Assembly (NCBI GenBank): GCA_902497035.1
Contig: CABVDL010000013.1
Span: forward strand, 1 to 39,994
Length of the DNA: 39,994 bases
Direction: 5' to 3'
Source: an uncultured Prevotella sp.
GTDB taxonomy: Bacteria > Bacteroidota > Bacteroidia > Bacteroidales > Bacteroidaceae
Shown: positions 17,185 through 24,785 of the stretch, piece after piece
How positions within the stretch are numbered: the first letter of the stretch is position 1
Layout: each line of letters starts with the position of its first letter
Notes under the pieces: generated by a model
Told to the model about the DNA's origin: nothing
What the model saw: the letters and a program-made list of their open reading frames with translations, nothing else
Databases searched by the model: none
Position numbers and translations under genes: made by a program

Positions 17185-18165
17185 CTAACTCAGTGAGAGC
17201 ATGCGCTCAATGGGCTTGACGGCTTCACGTGCAATGTCGGCCGGGATAACGACCTCGGGCTGCATGTGCTCAAGGGCCGCAATGATTTTCTCAAGCGTGT
17301 TGAGCTTCATGAACTGGCATTCGTTGCAGGTGCAGCTCGACGGGACACCGTTGCCGGACTCCAGGCTCTCCCCCTCGGTCACCTCAGGCGGGACGGGGAT
17401 GAACTGTCGGTCAGGACAGCGGCGCTGGAGCTCAAACAGGATGCCGGCCTCGGTAGCTACGATAAACTGCTTGTACTCAGGGTGGCTCTGTGCGTAGGAG
17501 AGCATCGCAGCGGTGGACCCCCTCACATCAGCGATGGACAGTACGGGAGCCTTGCACTCCAAATGGGCCATGACAATGGCCTCGGGGTAGCGGTGCTTCA
17601 GGGCGACGATGGCATTGACGCTGAACTTCTCGTGGACGTGGCATCCGCCGTTCCACAACAGCATCTTGCGTCCGGTGACAGCGTTGATGTAATTGCCGAG
17701 GTTGTAGTCGGGACCGAAGATGATGCGCTCATCCTTTGGCATGGCGCTGATGACCTTTACCGCGTTGCCTGAGGTGACGCAACAGTCGGAGATGGCCTTG
17801 ACCGCAGCCGTCGTATTGACGTAGCTGATGACCTTGTAGCCGGGGTGCTCGTGCTTGTAGCGTGCCAGGTCGGTTGCCGGACAGCTGTCGGCCAGTGAGC
17901 ATCCCGCCTCAGGGTCACACTCCAGCACGGTCTTGTCGGGCGAAAGCAGCTTGCAGGTCTCAGCCATGAAGTGAACGCCGCACATCACCAGCACGGGCGC
18001 GTCAGTGTCTGCAGCCTTTCGGGCCAGAGCAAGGGAGTCACCTACGAAGTCGGCAATTTCCTGTATCTCAGGCCGCGTATAGTAGTGGGCAAGGATGAGG
18101 GCGTGGCGCTGTTTGGAAAGTTGCCGCACTCTTTCCTGGAGTTTTTGTTTGTTGTCAGTCATCAT
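17185..18165 (-). CDS. nadA: Quinolinate synthase
   Basis: NadA uses a [4Fe-4S] cluster to condense iminoaspartate with dihydroxyacetone phosphate into quinolinate. The 326-residue protein has the expected cysteines: Cys in VMCGVHFMAET (near 82), in WNGGCHVHEKF (near 172), and in SCTCNECQFMKLNTLEKI near the C-terminus. It also has LAHYYTRPEIQEIADFVGDS near the start. It overlaps nadB: the ATGATG start shares bases with the nadB stop, so translation is probably coupled. Either of the two adjacent ATGs could be used. Confidence 0.97.
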   Translation of the reverse strand: MMTDNKQKLQERVRQLSKQRHALILAHYYTRPEIQEIADFVGDSLALARKAADTDAPVLVMCGVHFMAETCKLLSPDKTVLECDPEAGCSLADSCPATDLARYKHEHPGYKVISYVNTTAAVKAISDCCVTSGNAVKVISAMPKDERIIFGPDYNLGNYINAVTGRKMLLWNGGCHVHEKFSVNAIVALKHRYPEAIVMAHLECKAPVLSIADVRGSTAAMLSYAQSHPEYKQFIVATEAGILFELQRRCPDRQFIPVPPEVTEGESLESGNGVPSSCTCNECQFMKLNTLEKIIAALEHMQPEVVIPADIAREAVKPIERMLSLS

Positions 18166-19754
18166 ATTTTAGGCTCAATCTTTTTTCTTGGATAGTCGAT
18201 GTTGTAGTGCAGTCCCCGGCTCTCGTGGCGCTCAATGGCCTGACGGGTGATGAGATAACCCACGTTGATCATGTTGCGCAGCTCGCAGATGTCACGCGAC
18301 GGCTTGACGCGCCGGAAAAGATCCTCGGTCTCCTCATAGAGCAGGTCGAGCCGTTTCCACGCGCGCTTCAGGCGGAGGTTGGAGCGCACGATGCCGACGT
18401 AGGTTGACATCGTTTGTCCCACTTCTTTCTTGTCCTGCGTAATGAGTACCTTTTCCTCGTTGGTGAGCGTGCCGAAGTCATTCCACTCGGGTACTCGGTC
18501 ATTGAACGCATAGCCATCGATATGTGCAATGGCGTGCTCGGCCGCACTCTTGGCATAAACTACGGCCTCGACAAGACTGTTGCTGGCCAGACGGTTGCCA
18601 CCATGAAGTCCTGTGCAGGAACACTCGCCGACGGCATAGAGACGGTGGATGCTGCTCTCGCCGTTGAGGTCGACCTTAATGCCGCCGCACATATAGTGGG
18701 CAGAGGGGCAGACGGGTATCATCTGCCTGGTGATGTCAATGCCAATAGAGAGGCATTTCTCATAGATATGGGGAAAGTGATGTTTGGTTTCCTCAGCATT
18801 TTTCATCGTCACATCAAGACAGACGTGGTCGAGGCCGTGGATTTTCATCTCGTGGTCGATGGCACGTGCCACAATGTCTCGGGGCGCGAGGGACAGGCGC
18901 GGGTCGTATTTCTGCATGAACTCGGTTCCGTCGGGCAGCTTGAGTACGGCACCGTAGCCGCGCATGGCCTCGGTGATGAGGAAAGCGGGATGGGTCTCGG
19001 CCGGATTGAAGAGCACGGTGGGATGAAACTGTACGAACTCCATGTCCTTGACAGTAGCTTTGGCGCGGTAGGCCATGGCAATGCCGTCACCCGTGGCAAT
19101 CTCGGGATTGGACGTGGTGGCATAGACGGCTCCCGTACCGCCGGTGGCCATGAGGGTGATGCGTGAAAGGTAGGTGTCAACCTTGCCAGTCCCGGGATTG
19201 AGGACATAGGCACCATAGCACTCGATGTCGGGCGTGCGGCGGGTCACCTCCATGCCGAGATGGTGCTGGGTGATAATCTCGACGGCAAAATGGTTTTCCA
19301 GGACTTCAATCTTCGGATTGTGGCGCACAGCCTCCATTAGTCCGCGCTGAATCTCAAAGCCGGTGTCGTCCTGATGGTGGAGAATACGGAACTCAGAGTG
19401 GCCGCCCTCACGGTGGAGGTCGAAGGTACCGTCGGTCTTCTTGTCGAAGTTGACACCCCAGTTGACGAGGTCGCGGATGGCGTCAGGCGCGTTTTTCACG
19501 ACATGGCTGACGGCCTCAGGATCAGAGAGCCAGTCGCCGGCAACCATGGTGTCGTGGATGTGTTTCTCGAAGTTGTCCACCTTGAGGTCGGTGACCGAGG
19601 CGATGCCGCCCTGCGCCTTCGCGGTGTTTGCCTCGTCGAGTGAGGTCTTGCAGATAATGGCGACTGTTCCCTTGCCCGAGTTGGCCACTTTCAATGCGAA
19701 GCTCATACCGGCGACGCCACCGCCGATGATGAGGAAGTCGTAATGATGAATCAT
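18162..19754 (-). CDS. nadB: L-aspartate oxidase
   Basis: NadB is the FAD enzyme that oxidises L-aspartate to iminoaspartate, feeding NadA directly. The 530-residue protein has the N-terminal FAD motif FLIIGGGVAGMSFALKVA (near 6), SLDEANTAKAQGGIASV (near 38), and HREGGHSEFRILHHQDDTG (near 113). HPAFLITEAMRGYG and SAHYMCGGIKVDLNG, the active-site region, follow. The C-terminal helical domain of the succinate dehydrogenase/fumarate reductase superfamily is complete. It leads the nad operon behind a TACCTTTG promoter at 19789-19796. No NrtR or NiaR operator was recognised. Confidence 0.97.
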   Translation of the reverse strand: MIHHYDFLIIGGGVAGMSFALKVANSGKGTVAIICKTSLDEANTAKAQGGIASVTDLKVDNFEKHIHDTMVAGDWLSDPEAVSHVVKNAPDAIRDLVNWGVNFDKKTDGTFDLHREGGHSEFRILHHQDDTGFEIQRGLMEAVRHNPKIEVLENHFAVEIITQHHLGMEVTRRTPDIECYGAYVLNPGTGKVDTYLSRITLMATGGTGAVYATTSNPEIATGDGIAMAYRAKATVKDMEFVQFHPTVLFNPAETHPAFLITEAMRGYGAVLKLPDGTEFMQKYDPRLSLAPRDIVARAIDHEMKIHGLDHVCLDVTMKNAEETKHHFPHIYEKCLSIGIDITRQMIPVCPSAHYMCGGIKVDLNGESSIHRLYAVGECSCTGLHGGNRLASNSLVEAVVYAKSAAEHAIAHIDGYAFNDRVPEWNDFGTLTNEEKVLITQDKKEVGQTMSTYVGIVRSNLRLKRAWKRLDLLYEETEDLFRRVKPSRDICELRNMINVGYLITRQAIERHESRGLHYNIDYPRKKIEPKI

Positions 19755-19788
19755 GTGTGTAAGAGTGTTACCTTAAACATTTCGTCGG

Positions 19789-19796
19789 CAAAGGTA
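19789..19796 (-). promoter_or_regulatory. -7 box for nadBAC
   Basis: TACCTTTG on the minus strand lies 35 bp before the nadB start codon, in the gap shared with the divergent DUF2207 gene. Confidence 0.65.
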
Positions 19797-19840
19797 CGAA
19801 ATTCCACTATATATTAATGTGTGGTATGAAAATTATTTTA

Positions 19841-19848
19841 TACCTTTG
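19841..19848 (+). promoter_or_regulatory. -7 box for the DUF2207 gene
   Basis: TACCTTTG on the plus strand lies about 66 bp before the start codon. Confidence 0.6.
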
Positions 19849-19914
19849 TGGATGTATGCCGCTCCCAAGTGACAGACAAAGTCTATCCATATCGCAACCC
19901 CAAGTTTCCATATT

Positions 19915-21480
19915 ATGAACAAAATTCTTCTGTTGCTTCTCTCTCTCCTGCTTTCCTTGCAGGTGATGCCCCAGAGTGTTGTGCGCCATCTTGACATAAC
20001 CGTGACACTGCGGTTTAATGGCGATGCCCACATCCGTGAAGTCTGGAACATTGACATCGGCGAAGATGTCAAGACGGAATGGTATGTCGCCCACTACAAC
20101 ATGGGCGACCGGGAAATCGTTAACCTCAAGGTTTCCGACAACGGCTCACGGCTGATGACTATGGCCGATGAGTGGGACGTGGATGCGGACAAGGAAGAAA
20201 AGGCCGGGAAATGTGGCCTTGTCGCCAAGGAGGGCGGTTACGAGATATGCTGGGGCGTACCGGCAGGGGGAAAACACGTCTATACCGTAGATTACGACAT
20301 TAAGGGACTGGTGCTGTCCTACTCTGATAAAGACGGCTTCGGCTACTGGTTTGCCGACCTCAACGACAATGATCCCATCAACTCGTTTACGCTTAGCGTG
20401 AACGCCCCGGCCCGCCTGACATCTGACAATTGCCAGTTCTGGGGATTTGGATACAGCGGAAAAACTAAGCTGGCCAACGGCATAATCACTGCCAACTCGT
20501 CCGGAGAAATTGACAAGATAGGACTTTTGGTGTCGTTCAACAAAGGGGTGCTTTACCCCGACCTCAAGGGTGAGGACTCTTTTGCCAAACTGAAAGAGAA
20601 GGCCCTCAAAGGCAGCGACTTTGGAGGCGGCTCAGAGGGTGAGCCCATGCCGCTATCCATGTGGATTATTCTGATTGGCATATTCGGAGGATTAATAGTT
20701 GTGGTGGCAACCGAATTGATAATTACCTTCCGAAAAAGACGCGAGGCCAAGCAACTGCCCTACTATAAGACGGTCGATGCGTCGTGGAGCCTGATGAAAG
20801 CCGCCAAGGTGCTGAACGAGTACGCCTGGTTCAGCGGCGAGAACCTCATCGGTGCCATAATCCTCAGGCTAATCAGTCAAAAGAAGATTGCCATTGAAAA
20901 TATTCCCAGTATTGACAGGAAGGGAAGAAAGAAGAGGGCAATCAAGGTGTTGGAAAAGAATGTCGCCCTGCCTGAGGGAAAGAAAGGCTCAGACGACTAT
21001 ATCTGTGGCTACATGCTTTACATCATGTCCTGCGCAGCCGACAAAGACGGGCTGCTTACACCGTCGGAATTTAAAGTTTGGGCCGAGAAGCATAATCAGG
21101 CGTTGACCAAGTTTGCAAAGACACTGGATCTTGAGAAGTTCTACGAGACGCTGAGCGATGAGGATGAGCGCCATCTGTTGGGACTTCGCAATTATCTCAA
21201 CGATATCGGCAAGACCGGCGACAAAGAACTGGCCAATGTCAACGTTTGGGACGATTTGCTGGTCTATTCTTATCTCTTTGGATTCACGAAAAGGCTGAGC
21301 AAGGACCTGAAGACCATCAGTCCGTCGTCTGAGTTGGCCATGGTCATTGGAGACCTGTATGACAGCAGCCCCTATTTCATGTACTACATGACAACAAACG
21401 TCAGCAACTGCTCCAGCTCCAGTCTAAGCTCCGGCGGTGGCGGCGGTTTCAGTGGCGGCGGTGGCGGTGGCGGACGATAG
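19915..21480 (+). CDS. DUF2207 predicted membrane protein
   Basis: This 521-residue protein follows the DUF2207 (YciQ-like) plan. A signal peptide (MNKILLLLLSLLLSLQ) leads to an extracytoplasmic beta-rich domain (about 22-240, with DITVTLRFNGDAHIREVW and WGVPAGGKHVYTVDYDI). One membrane helix follows (about 247-270, WIILIGIFGGLIVVVATELI), then a cytoplasmic helical region, and finally a low-complexity tail of Ser and Gly. Glycine-rich C-termini are common in this family. The function of DUF2207 is unknown. Unlike many family members, I see no strong second pair of helices in the C-terminal part. Confidence 0.83.
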   Translation: MNKILLLLLSLLLSLQVMPQSVVRHLDITVTLRFNGDAHIREVWNIDIGEDVKTEWYVAHYNMGDREIVNLKVSDNGSRLMTMADEWDVDADKEEKAGKCGLVAKEGGYEICWGVPAGGKHVYTVDYDIKGLVLSYSDKDGFGYWFADLNDNDPINSFTLSVNAPARLTSDNCQFWGFGYSGKTKLANGIITANSSGEIDKIGLLVSFNKGVLYPDLKGEDSFAKLKEKALKGSDFGGGSEGEPMPLSMWIILIGIFGGLIVVVATELIITFRKRREAKQLPYYKTVDASWSLMKAAKVLNEYAWFSGENLIGAIILRLISQKKIAIENIPSIDRKGRKKRAIKVLEKNVALPEGKKGSDDYICGYMLYIMSCAADKDGLLTPSEFKVWAEKHNQALTKFAKTLDLEKFYETLSDEDERHLLGLRNYLNDIGKTGDKELANVNVWDDLLVYSYLFGFTKRLSKDLKTISPSSELAMVIGDLYDSSPYFMYYMTTNVSNCSSSSLSSGGGGGFSGGGGGGGR

Positions 21481-21628
21481 TCGTCCATTGGGGCGCGAGG
21501 CATCCGATGGCATTGACGAAACGATGACAGGGCAGATGGAGAGATGATGGTACGACTGACAGCTGATGACCGACTTGCCGCGAGAGGGTAGGGTACCCGG
21601 CCGCCATTAATGGCCATTTACGGCATAG

Positions 21629-22582
21629 TCAGAGTTTTTCAATGTCCCGGGCTGTCAGGCCTGTGGCCTTGGCTATGTCTGCCGTAGGAATGTGAAGGAG
21701 TTTCAGGTTTCGAGCTATTTCAAGGGCTTTAGCCTCCCGTCCTTGCTCAATGCCCTTTTCTACACCTTGGTTCATTCCCTGCTGCAATCCCTGTTGCAAC
21801 CCCTGCTTTATTCCCTGCTGCAAGCCCTGCTGCAAACCCTGTTGGAAGCCCTGTTCCCGTCCCTCCTTGAGCGAGTCGTACTTGATGGCATACTCCACAC
21901 GGACGGAGTCCCAGAACTTCTCGTAACCCAACAGCTGGGCCTCGGAGTAGGATGACTCCCTCAGCAGTCTGACAGCCTTGCTGATGTCAGGGTCTGTCGT
22001 GAATTCCTCAGGCACCTCACTGGTGCAGTTGCCCATCTCGGTCAGGAAACGGAGCCACAGCACCATCATCTTTTTGTCGAGTACATTCTGTGGCTTGAAC
22101 TTGGGCAACTCAACGAATACGAAGTGCAGACCCTCTATCACCTTGTCGGTATGCTCGATGTTGACAATGTTGTAAAGGTGATAGAATTCTTTCAGGTCAG
22201 GCTCAAAAATCTCGTTGACAAGATTGAGCGAATAGACTGGCTGAAGATAGTTGAAGTGCACGGCCTTGTCCAGCTGCCGCACATAGGCCTTGGAGGCGTT
22301 GAACAGCACGCGCTGCATGAAAGTCTCCGTCCAAAACATCTGCATCTCCACGATGAACTGCCGCCCGCGGTTGTCCTTGCAGCGCACGTCGACGATGGTG
22401 TCCTTCTTGAGCGGCGTCTCGGGGACAAGCTCGGCGGGCAGAAACTCGATGCTCTCTATCTCATCGCCGTCGTTGAAAGGCAGCATGGCGTTGAGAAAGC
22501 TCATGGCCAAGTCAGCGTGCTCGCCAAAGATGCGCTTGAACGTCAGGTCGGCGCGAGGGTCCAGATATTTAATTCTTTCCAT
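21629..22582 (-). CDS. Rpn-family PD-(D/E)XK nuclease, copy 1
   Basis: Rpn (PDDEXK_2, 'recombination-promoting nuclease/putative transposase') proteins are cytoplasmic DNA endonucleases; some act in phage defence. The 317-residue protein has LDPRADLTFKRIFGEH at 7-22 and the catalytic core Asp65 with Glu79-x-Gln81 (FIVEMQ). A conserved helical part runs to about 240. A Gln/Gly-rich four-residue repeat (QQGL-type, about 247-281) and a short helical C-terminal domain with KATGLTARDIEKL follow. Residues 1-246 are identical to copy 2 at 29344-30249; after that the two diverge, and this copy has 16 more residues, equal to four 12-bp repeat units. It is oriented away from the jet operon, to its left. 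Confidence 0.9.
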   Translation of the reverse strand: MERIKYLDPRADLTFKRIFGEHADLAMSFLNAMLPFNDGDEIESIEFLPAELVPETPLKKDTIVDVRCKDNRGRQFIVEMQMFWTETFMQRVLFNASKAYVRQLDKAVHFNYLQPVYSLNLVNEIFEPDLKEFYHLYNIVNIEHTDKVIEGLHFVFVELPKFKPQNVLDKKMMVLWLRFLTEMGNCTSEVPEEFTTDPDISKAVRLLRESSYSEAQLLGYEKFWDSVRVEYAIKYDSLKEGREQGFQQGLQQGLQQGIKQGLQQGLQQGMNQGVEKGIEQGREAKALEIARNLKLLHIPTADIAKATGLTARDIEKL

Positions 22583-22584
22583 AG
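21844..22584 (-). repeat. 741-bp direct repeat, left copy
   Basis: By eye this block is identical to 29511-30251 (constant offset of 7667), covering the 5' 82% of the rpn coding region. Outside it both flanks stay recognisably homologous but diverge, including the promoter side to about 22670. Confidence 0.85.
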
Positions 22585-22618
22585 TTGTGGTATGAATGAG
22601 TTCTTGCGGTTACATTTG

Positions 22619-22626
22619 CAAAACTA
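22619..22626 (-). promoter_or_regulatory. -7 box for rpn copy 1
   Basis: TAGTTTTG on the minus strand fits TAnnTTTG, 36 bp before the start. Confidence 0.55.
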
Positions 22627-22727
22627 AGGGAAAAAGTTGAGACAGCCAAGATATTCCCCTCTAATAATTATGAAATACGCAATGTTCCAGCCTAAAAAAA
22701 CGATAAAGGCCTTTTGTATTCTTGCAC

Positions 22728-22904
22728 ATGCTCGTCGTCTATTGTCTGAAGGACGTGGACTTCACCGGCGGTCATCACGGCCTGCCTGAGTTCATCGGCA
22801 TTGCCGTGACCTGAATTCTTCACATGTGGAAGCGCCAGATGCTCATCTCCATCCTTGGCGGAACTGTGGCCTATATGCTGCTGGTGCAATTCGTGTGGAT
22901 GTAG
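22728..22904 (+). pseudogene. azlD: azlD remnant (branched-chain amino acid permease subunit)
   Basis: Reading 22728-22904 in one frame gives MLVVYCLKDVDFTGG, HHGLPEFIGIAVT, a TGA stop at 22812-22814, then ILHMWKRQMLISILGG and TVAYMLLVQFVWM before TAG. This closely resembles the C-terminal membrane half of AzlD, the small partner of AzlC in branched-chain amino acid export. Only about 58 codons remain: a TAA at 22704 closes the frame upstream, the N-terminal half is missing, and no azlC is visible. So it is a decayed fragment, left between rpn copy 1 and jetA. The rest of the 461-bp gap holds the promoters of rpn copy 1 and the jet operon, and a GGGG/CCCC hairpin near 22917-22934. Confidence 0.65.
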
Positions 22905-23008
22905 CCCAAAGACCGGGGTGGGGCAATGTTCCCCATAAAAATAGTGCCAAAAGTATACTGTGTACACAAAAATGTGGCCGTTTCCTTTGCTGTCCCATTT
23001 ATTTTGCC

Positions 23009-23016
23009 GATATTTG
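23009..23016 (+). promoter_or_regulatory. Imperfect -7 box for the jet operon
   Basis: GATATTTG differs from TAnnTTTG at the first base and sits 28 bp before the ATG at 23044. It falls inside the longer open frame that begins at 22960, which argues for the later start. An 8-bp palindrome GTGTACAC at 22960-22967 could be an operator; this is speculative. Confidence 0.35.
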
Positions 23017-23043
23017 CAAGTATCATTCATCAACCTAAATGCT

Positions 23044-24237
23044 ATGCCGGCTTTTAAGACACTTAAGGAACTGATCAGAGGGCTGCAGACAGGCGACAGG
23101 TTGCTTGTGGACATGTTCAACAAGCGCAAGACCGTATCCATTCGCTATGATGATGCCGTCGATACCCTCGACGGCGATGAGAACAAGTTGCGTTTCCTCA
23201 TCAGCCATGGTGTCATCGAGCAGACTGGCAACACAATGGAGCTGGACGACAACTACCTCCACTTCTTCGAAAACGTGCTTGAGGTGAACGAGGACATCAA
23301 TGTGGAGTCGGTGAGGCAGTACATCGGACGGCTGCGGCTGGCCATCGACTCCTATCTTGCCGCCGAATCAGACCTGCGCCGCCGACAGTTTCTTAATGAC
23401 ACACGCCATACGCTGCGGAGCATTAACCAGACTACACGACGCAACATCATCGACCTGAAGCGCAATGTGGAGAACACCTATAAGCAGGAACCCAACTTTA
23501 AGCTGAAGAAGCTGCGCCTCACCGACTTCGACCGCAAGAGCCGCGACATCGTTGAGCTCATCAGGCAGACTGAGCAGCTGCTCGACCGGCAGACGGTGTT
23601 TTTCCGCACCGCCATGGACGCGGCACTGCAGCACACTGTCAACGAGGTAAGACTGGGCCTTGGCGAGTCAGCCCACGCCCTCATAGACATCCAGAAACAA
23701 ATCATCGACTATCTCAACCGCATCGAGTACCAGAGCCGCATCGTGAGGAAGGTGCGGGCCTTGAAATATCTCAAGGACCAGTTCATGATTGAGGAGAACA
23801 CCAATGTCAGGGCCGTGCTCAACGCAAACAATCCTGTCTGGATGGAACCTGCCGCACGCTATTCCACAAAGGTGTCGGTCAGCTATCTGCAGAACAGTGA
23901 CGAGGCCCTGGTCATACTTGGCAACATCAGGCGGCAACTGACGCGAAAAACTGTCGTTAGGCAGCGGCTCAGCGGGCAGATAGACAGCGAGTATCTCACA
24001 CCGCAACAGGAGACGATGCGCGTCTTCAACCATCAGGAACTCTTCAACGCATTCAAGGCGCAGGGCAGCGACCTCTTCACCTTTGTGATGCACTACGATT
24101 TCCATGCCGTAACCAGCCTGGAGGAGCGTCTCGTGCTATATCTGCAGCTGGCCTCACAGTATACCGAAGAGCTGCGCTTCACCGGCGGGATGCGCACCTG
24201 CCGACAGTTTGAATATCCCATCATTCTACCTTTATGA
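23044..24237 (+). CDS. jetA: Wadjet JetA (MukF-like kleisin)
   Basis: JetA is the kleisin of the Wadjet complex; it bridges the JetC heads and binds JetB. The 397-residue cytoplasmic protein is almost wholly helical. An N-terminal winged-helix-like region (to about 85, with FLISHGVIEQ) leads to long helices (about 90-240, rich in Arg, Leu and Gln) and a C-terminal domain ending YPIILPL. Assignment rests mainly on its position and fold-like features before a JetB-type and a MukB/JetC-type gene. I chose 23044 over an in-frame ATG at 22960 because the extra 28 residues are unconserved-looking and span the promoter. It overlaps jetB by 4 bp (ATGA). Confidence 0.82.
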   Translation: MPAFKTLKELIRGLQTGDRLLVDMFNKRKTVSIRYDDAVDTLDGDENKLRFLISHGVIEQTGNTMELDDNYLHFFENVLEVNEDINVESVRQYIGRLRLAIDSYLAAESDLRRRQFLNDTRHTLRSINQTTRRNIIDLKRNVENTYKQEPNFKLKKLRLTDFDRKSRDIVELIRQTEQLLDRQTVFFRTAMDAALQHTVNEVRLGLGESAHALIDIQKQIIDYLNRIEYQSRIVRKVRALKYLKDQFMIEENTNVRAVLNANNPVWMEPAARYSTKVSVSYLQNSDEALVILGNIRRQLTRKTVVRQRLSGQIDSEYLTPQQETMRVFNHQELFNAFKAQGSDLFTFVMHYDFHAVTSLEERLVLYLQLASQYTEELRFTGGMRTCRQFEYPIILPL

Positions 24238-24785
24238 AATATACCAGCGACGTGTTCCAGCGGCTCTCACGCGGACAGTTCATCTCGGCCAACAGCATAC
24301 AGCCGGAGGTGAGAGCCATCTACAACGACATCGAGGACAACGAGAAAGAATATACCGACTACTTCTCTCAGATAGACTTCCAGCTTGAGGGTGGAGACGG
24401 CTACTATTACTTTGCACGCAACGAGCAAAAGGTCATCACCGAGAACAAGCTCCGCTCGTTGCTCGTGTGGATAGACTACCTTGATTTCCTTACCAGCTAT
24501 GACTCCACCTTCGGTGCCGGAACACAGTTTACACTTGCCCGGATGGAAGTGCGGGTGGGCAGCGATGTTGAGCTGAAGGAGAAGTTGTCGAATATCTTCG
24601 ACGACAAGCCCTCGACCCATGACAAGCTTCTCGCTCTCGCTAATGCGTTGGAGAGCCAGGGCTTTGCCGAGCTTGTCAGCCAGGAGGAGAGCATGTATCA
24701 GGTGACCAACGCTTACCGCTACATCACACATATCATTGACTGCATCAACATTGACGAGGAGGTGAAAGATGAGATACCTGAATAA
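24234..24785 (+). CDS. jetB: Wadjet JetB (MukE-like)
   Basis: JetB is the KITE/MukE-type accessory subunit that docks on the kleisin and helps shape DNA binding. The 183-residue protein starts MKYTSDVFQRLSRGQFI and contains two winged-helix-like halves, about 25-110 and 115-180, with YYFARNEQ and KLLALANALESQGFAEL. This matches the DUF4194/MukE-like size and order. It is tightly packed: 4 bp overlap with jetA upstream and 17 bp overlap with jetC downstream, so the three subunits are probably translated in coupled stoichiometry. Assignment is by context and fold more than by a sharp motif. Confidence 0.82.
   Translation: MKYTSDVFQRLSRGQFISANSIQPEVRAIYNDIEDNEKEYTDYFSQIDFQLEGGDGYYYFARNEQKVITENKLRSLLVWIDYLDFLTSYDSTFGAGTQFTLARMEVRVGSDVELKEKLSNIFDDKPSTHDKLLALANALESQGFAELVSQEESMYQVTNAYRYITHIIDCINIDEEVKDEIPE

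Noticed and set aside
21629..22582. Rpn genes as ordinary transposases of an IS flanking a composite transposon
   Set aside because: They carry the family's 'putative transposase' label, but I see no terminal inverted repeats or target duplications around them; the homology is the gene and its leader, so a classic composite transposon is not supported.
22960..23043. Upstream extension of jetA by 28 residues
   Set aside because: The extension would overlap the likely promoter and its sequence looks unconserved; the ATG at 23044 fits better.
22692..23141. 149-codon open frame on the minus strand across the jet promoter region
   Set aside because: No domain is recognised, it overlaps the jetA start, and the plus strand here reads as an azlD remnant.
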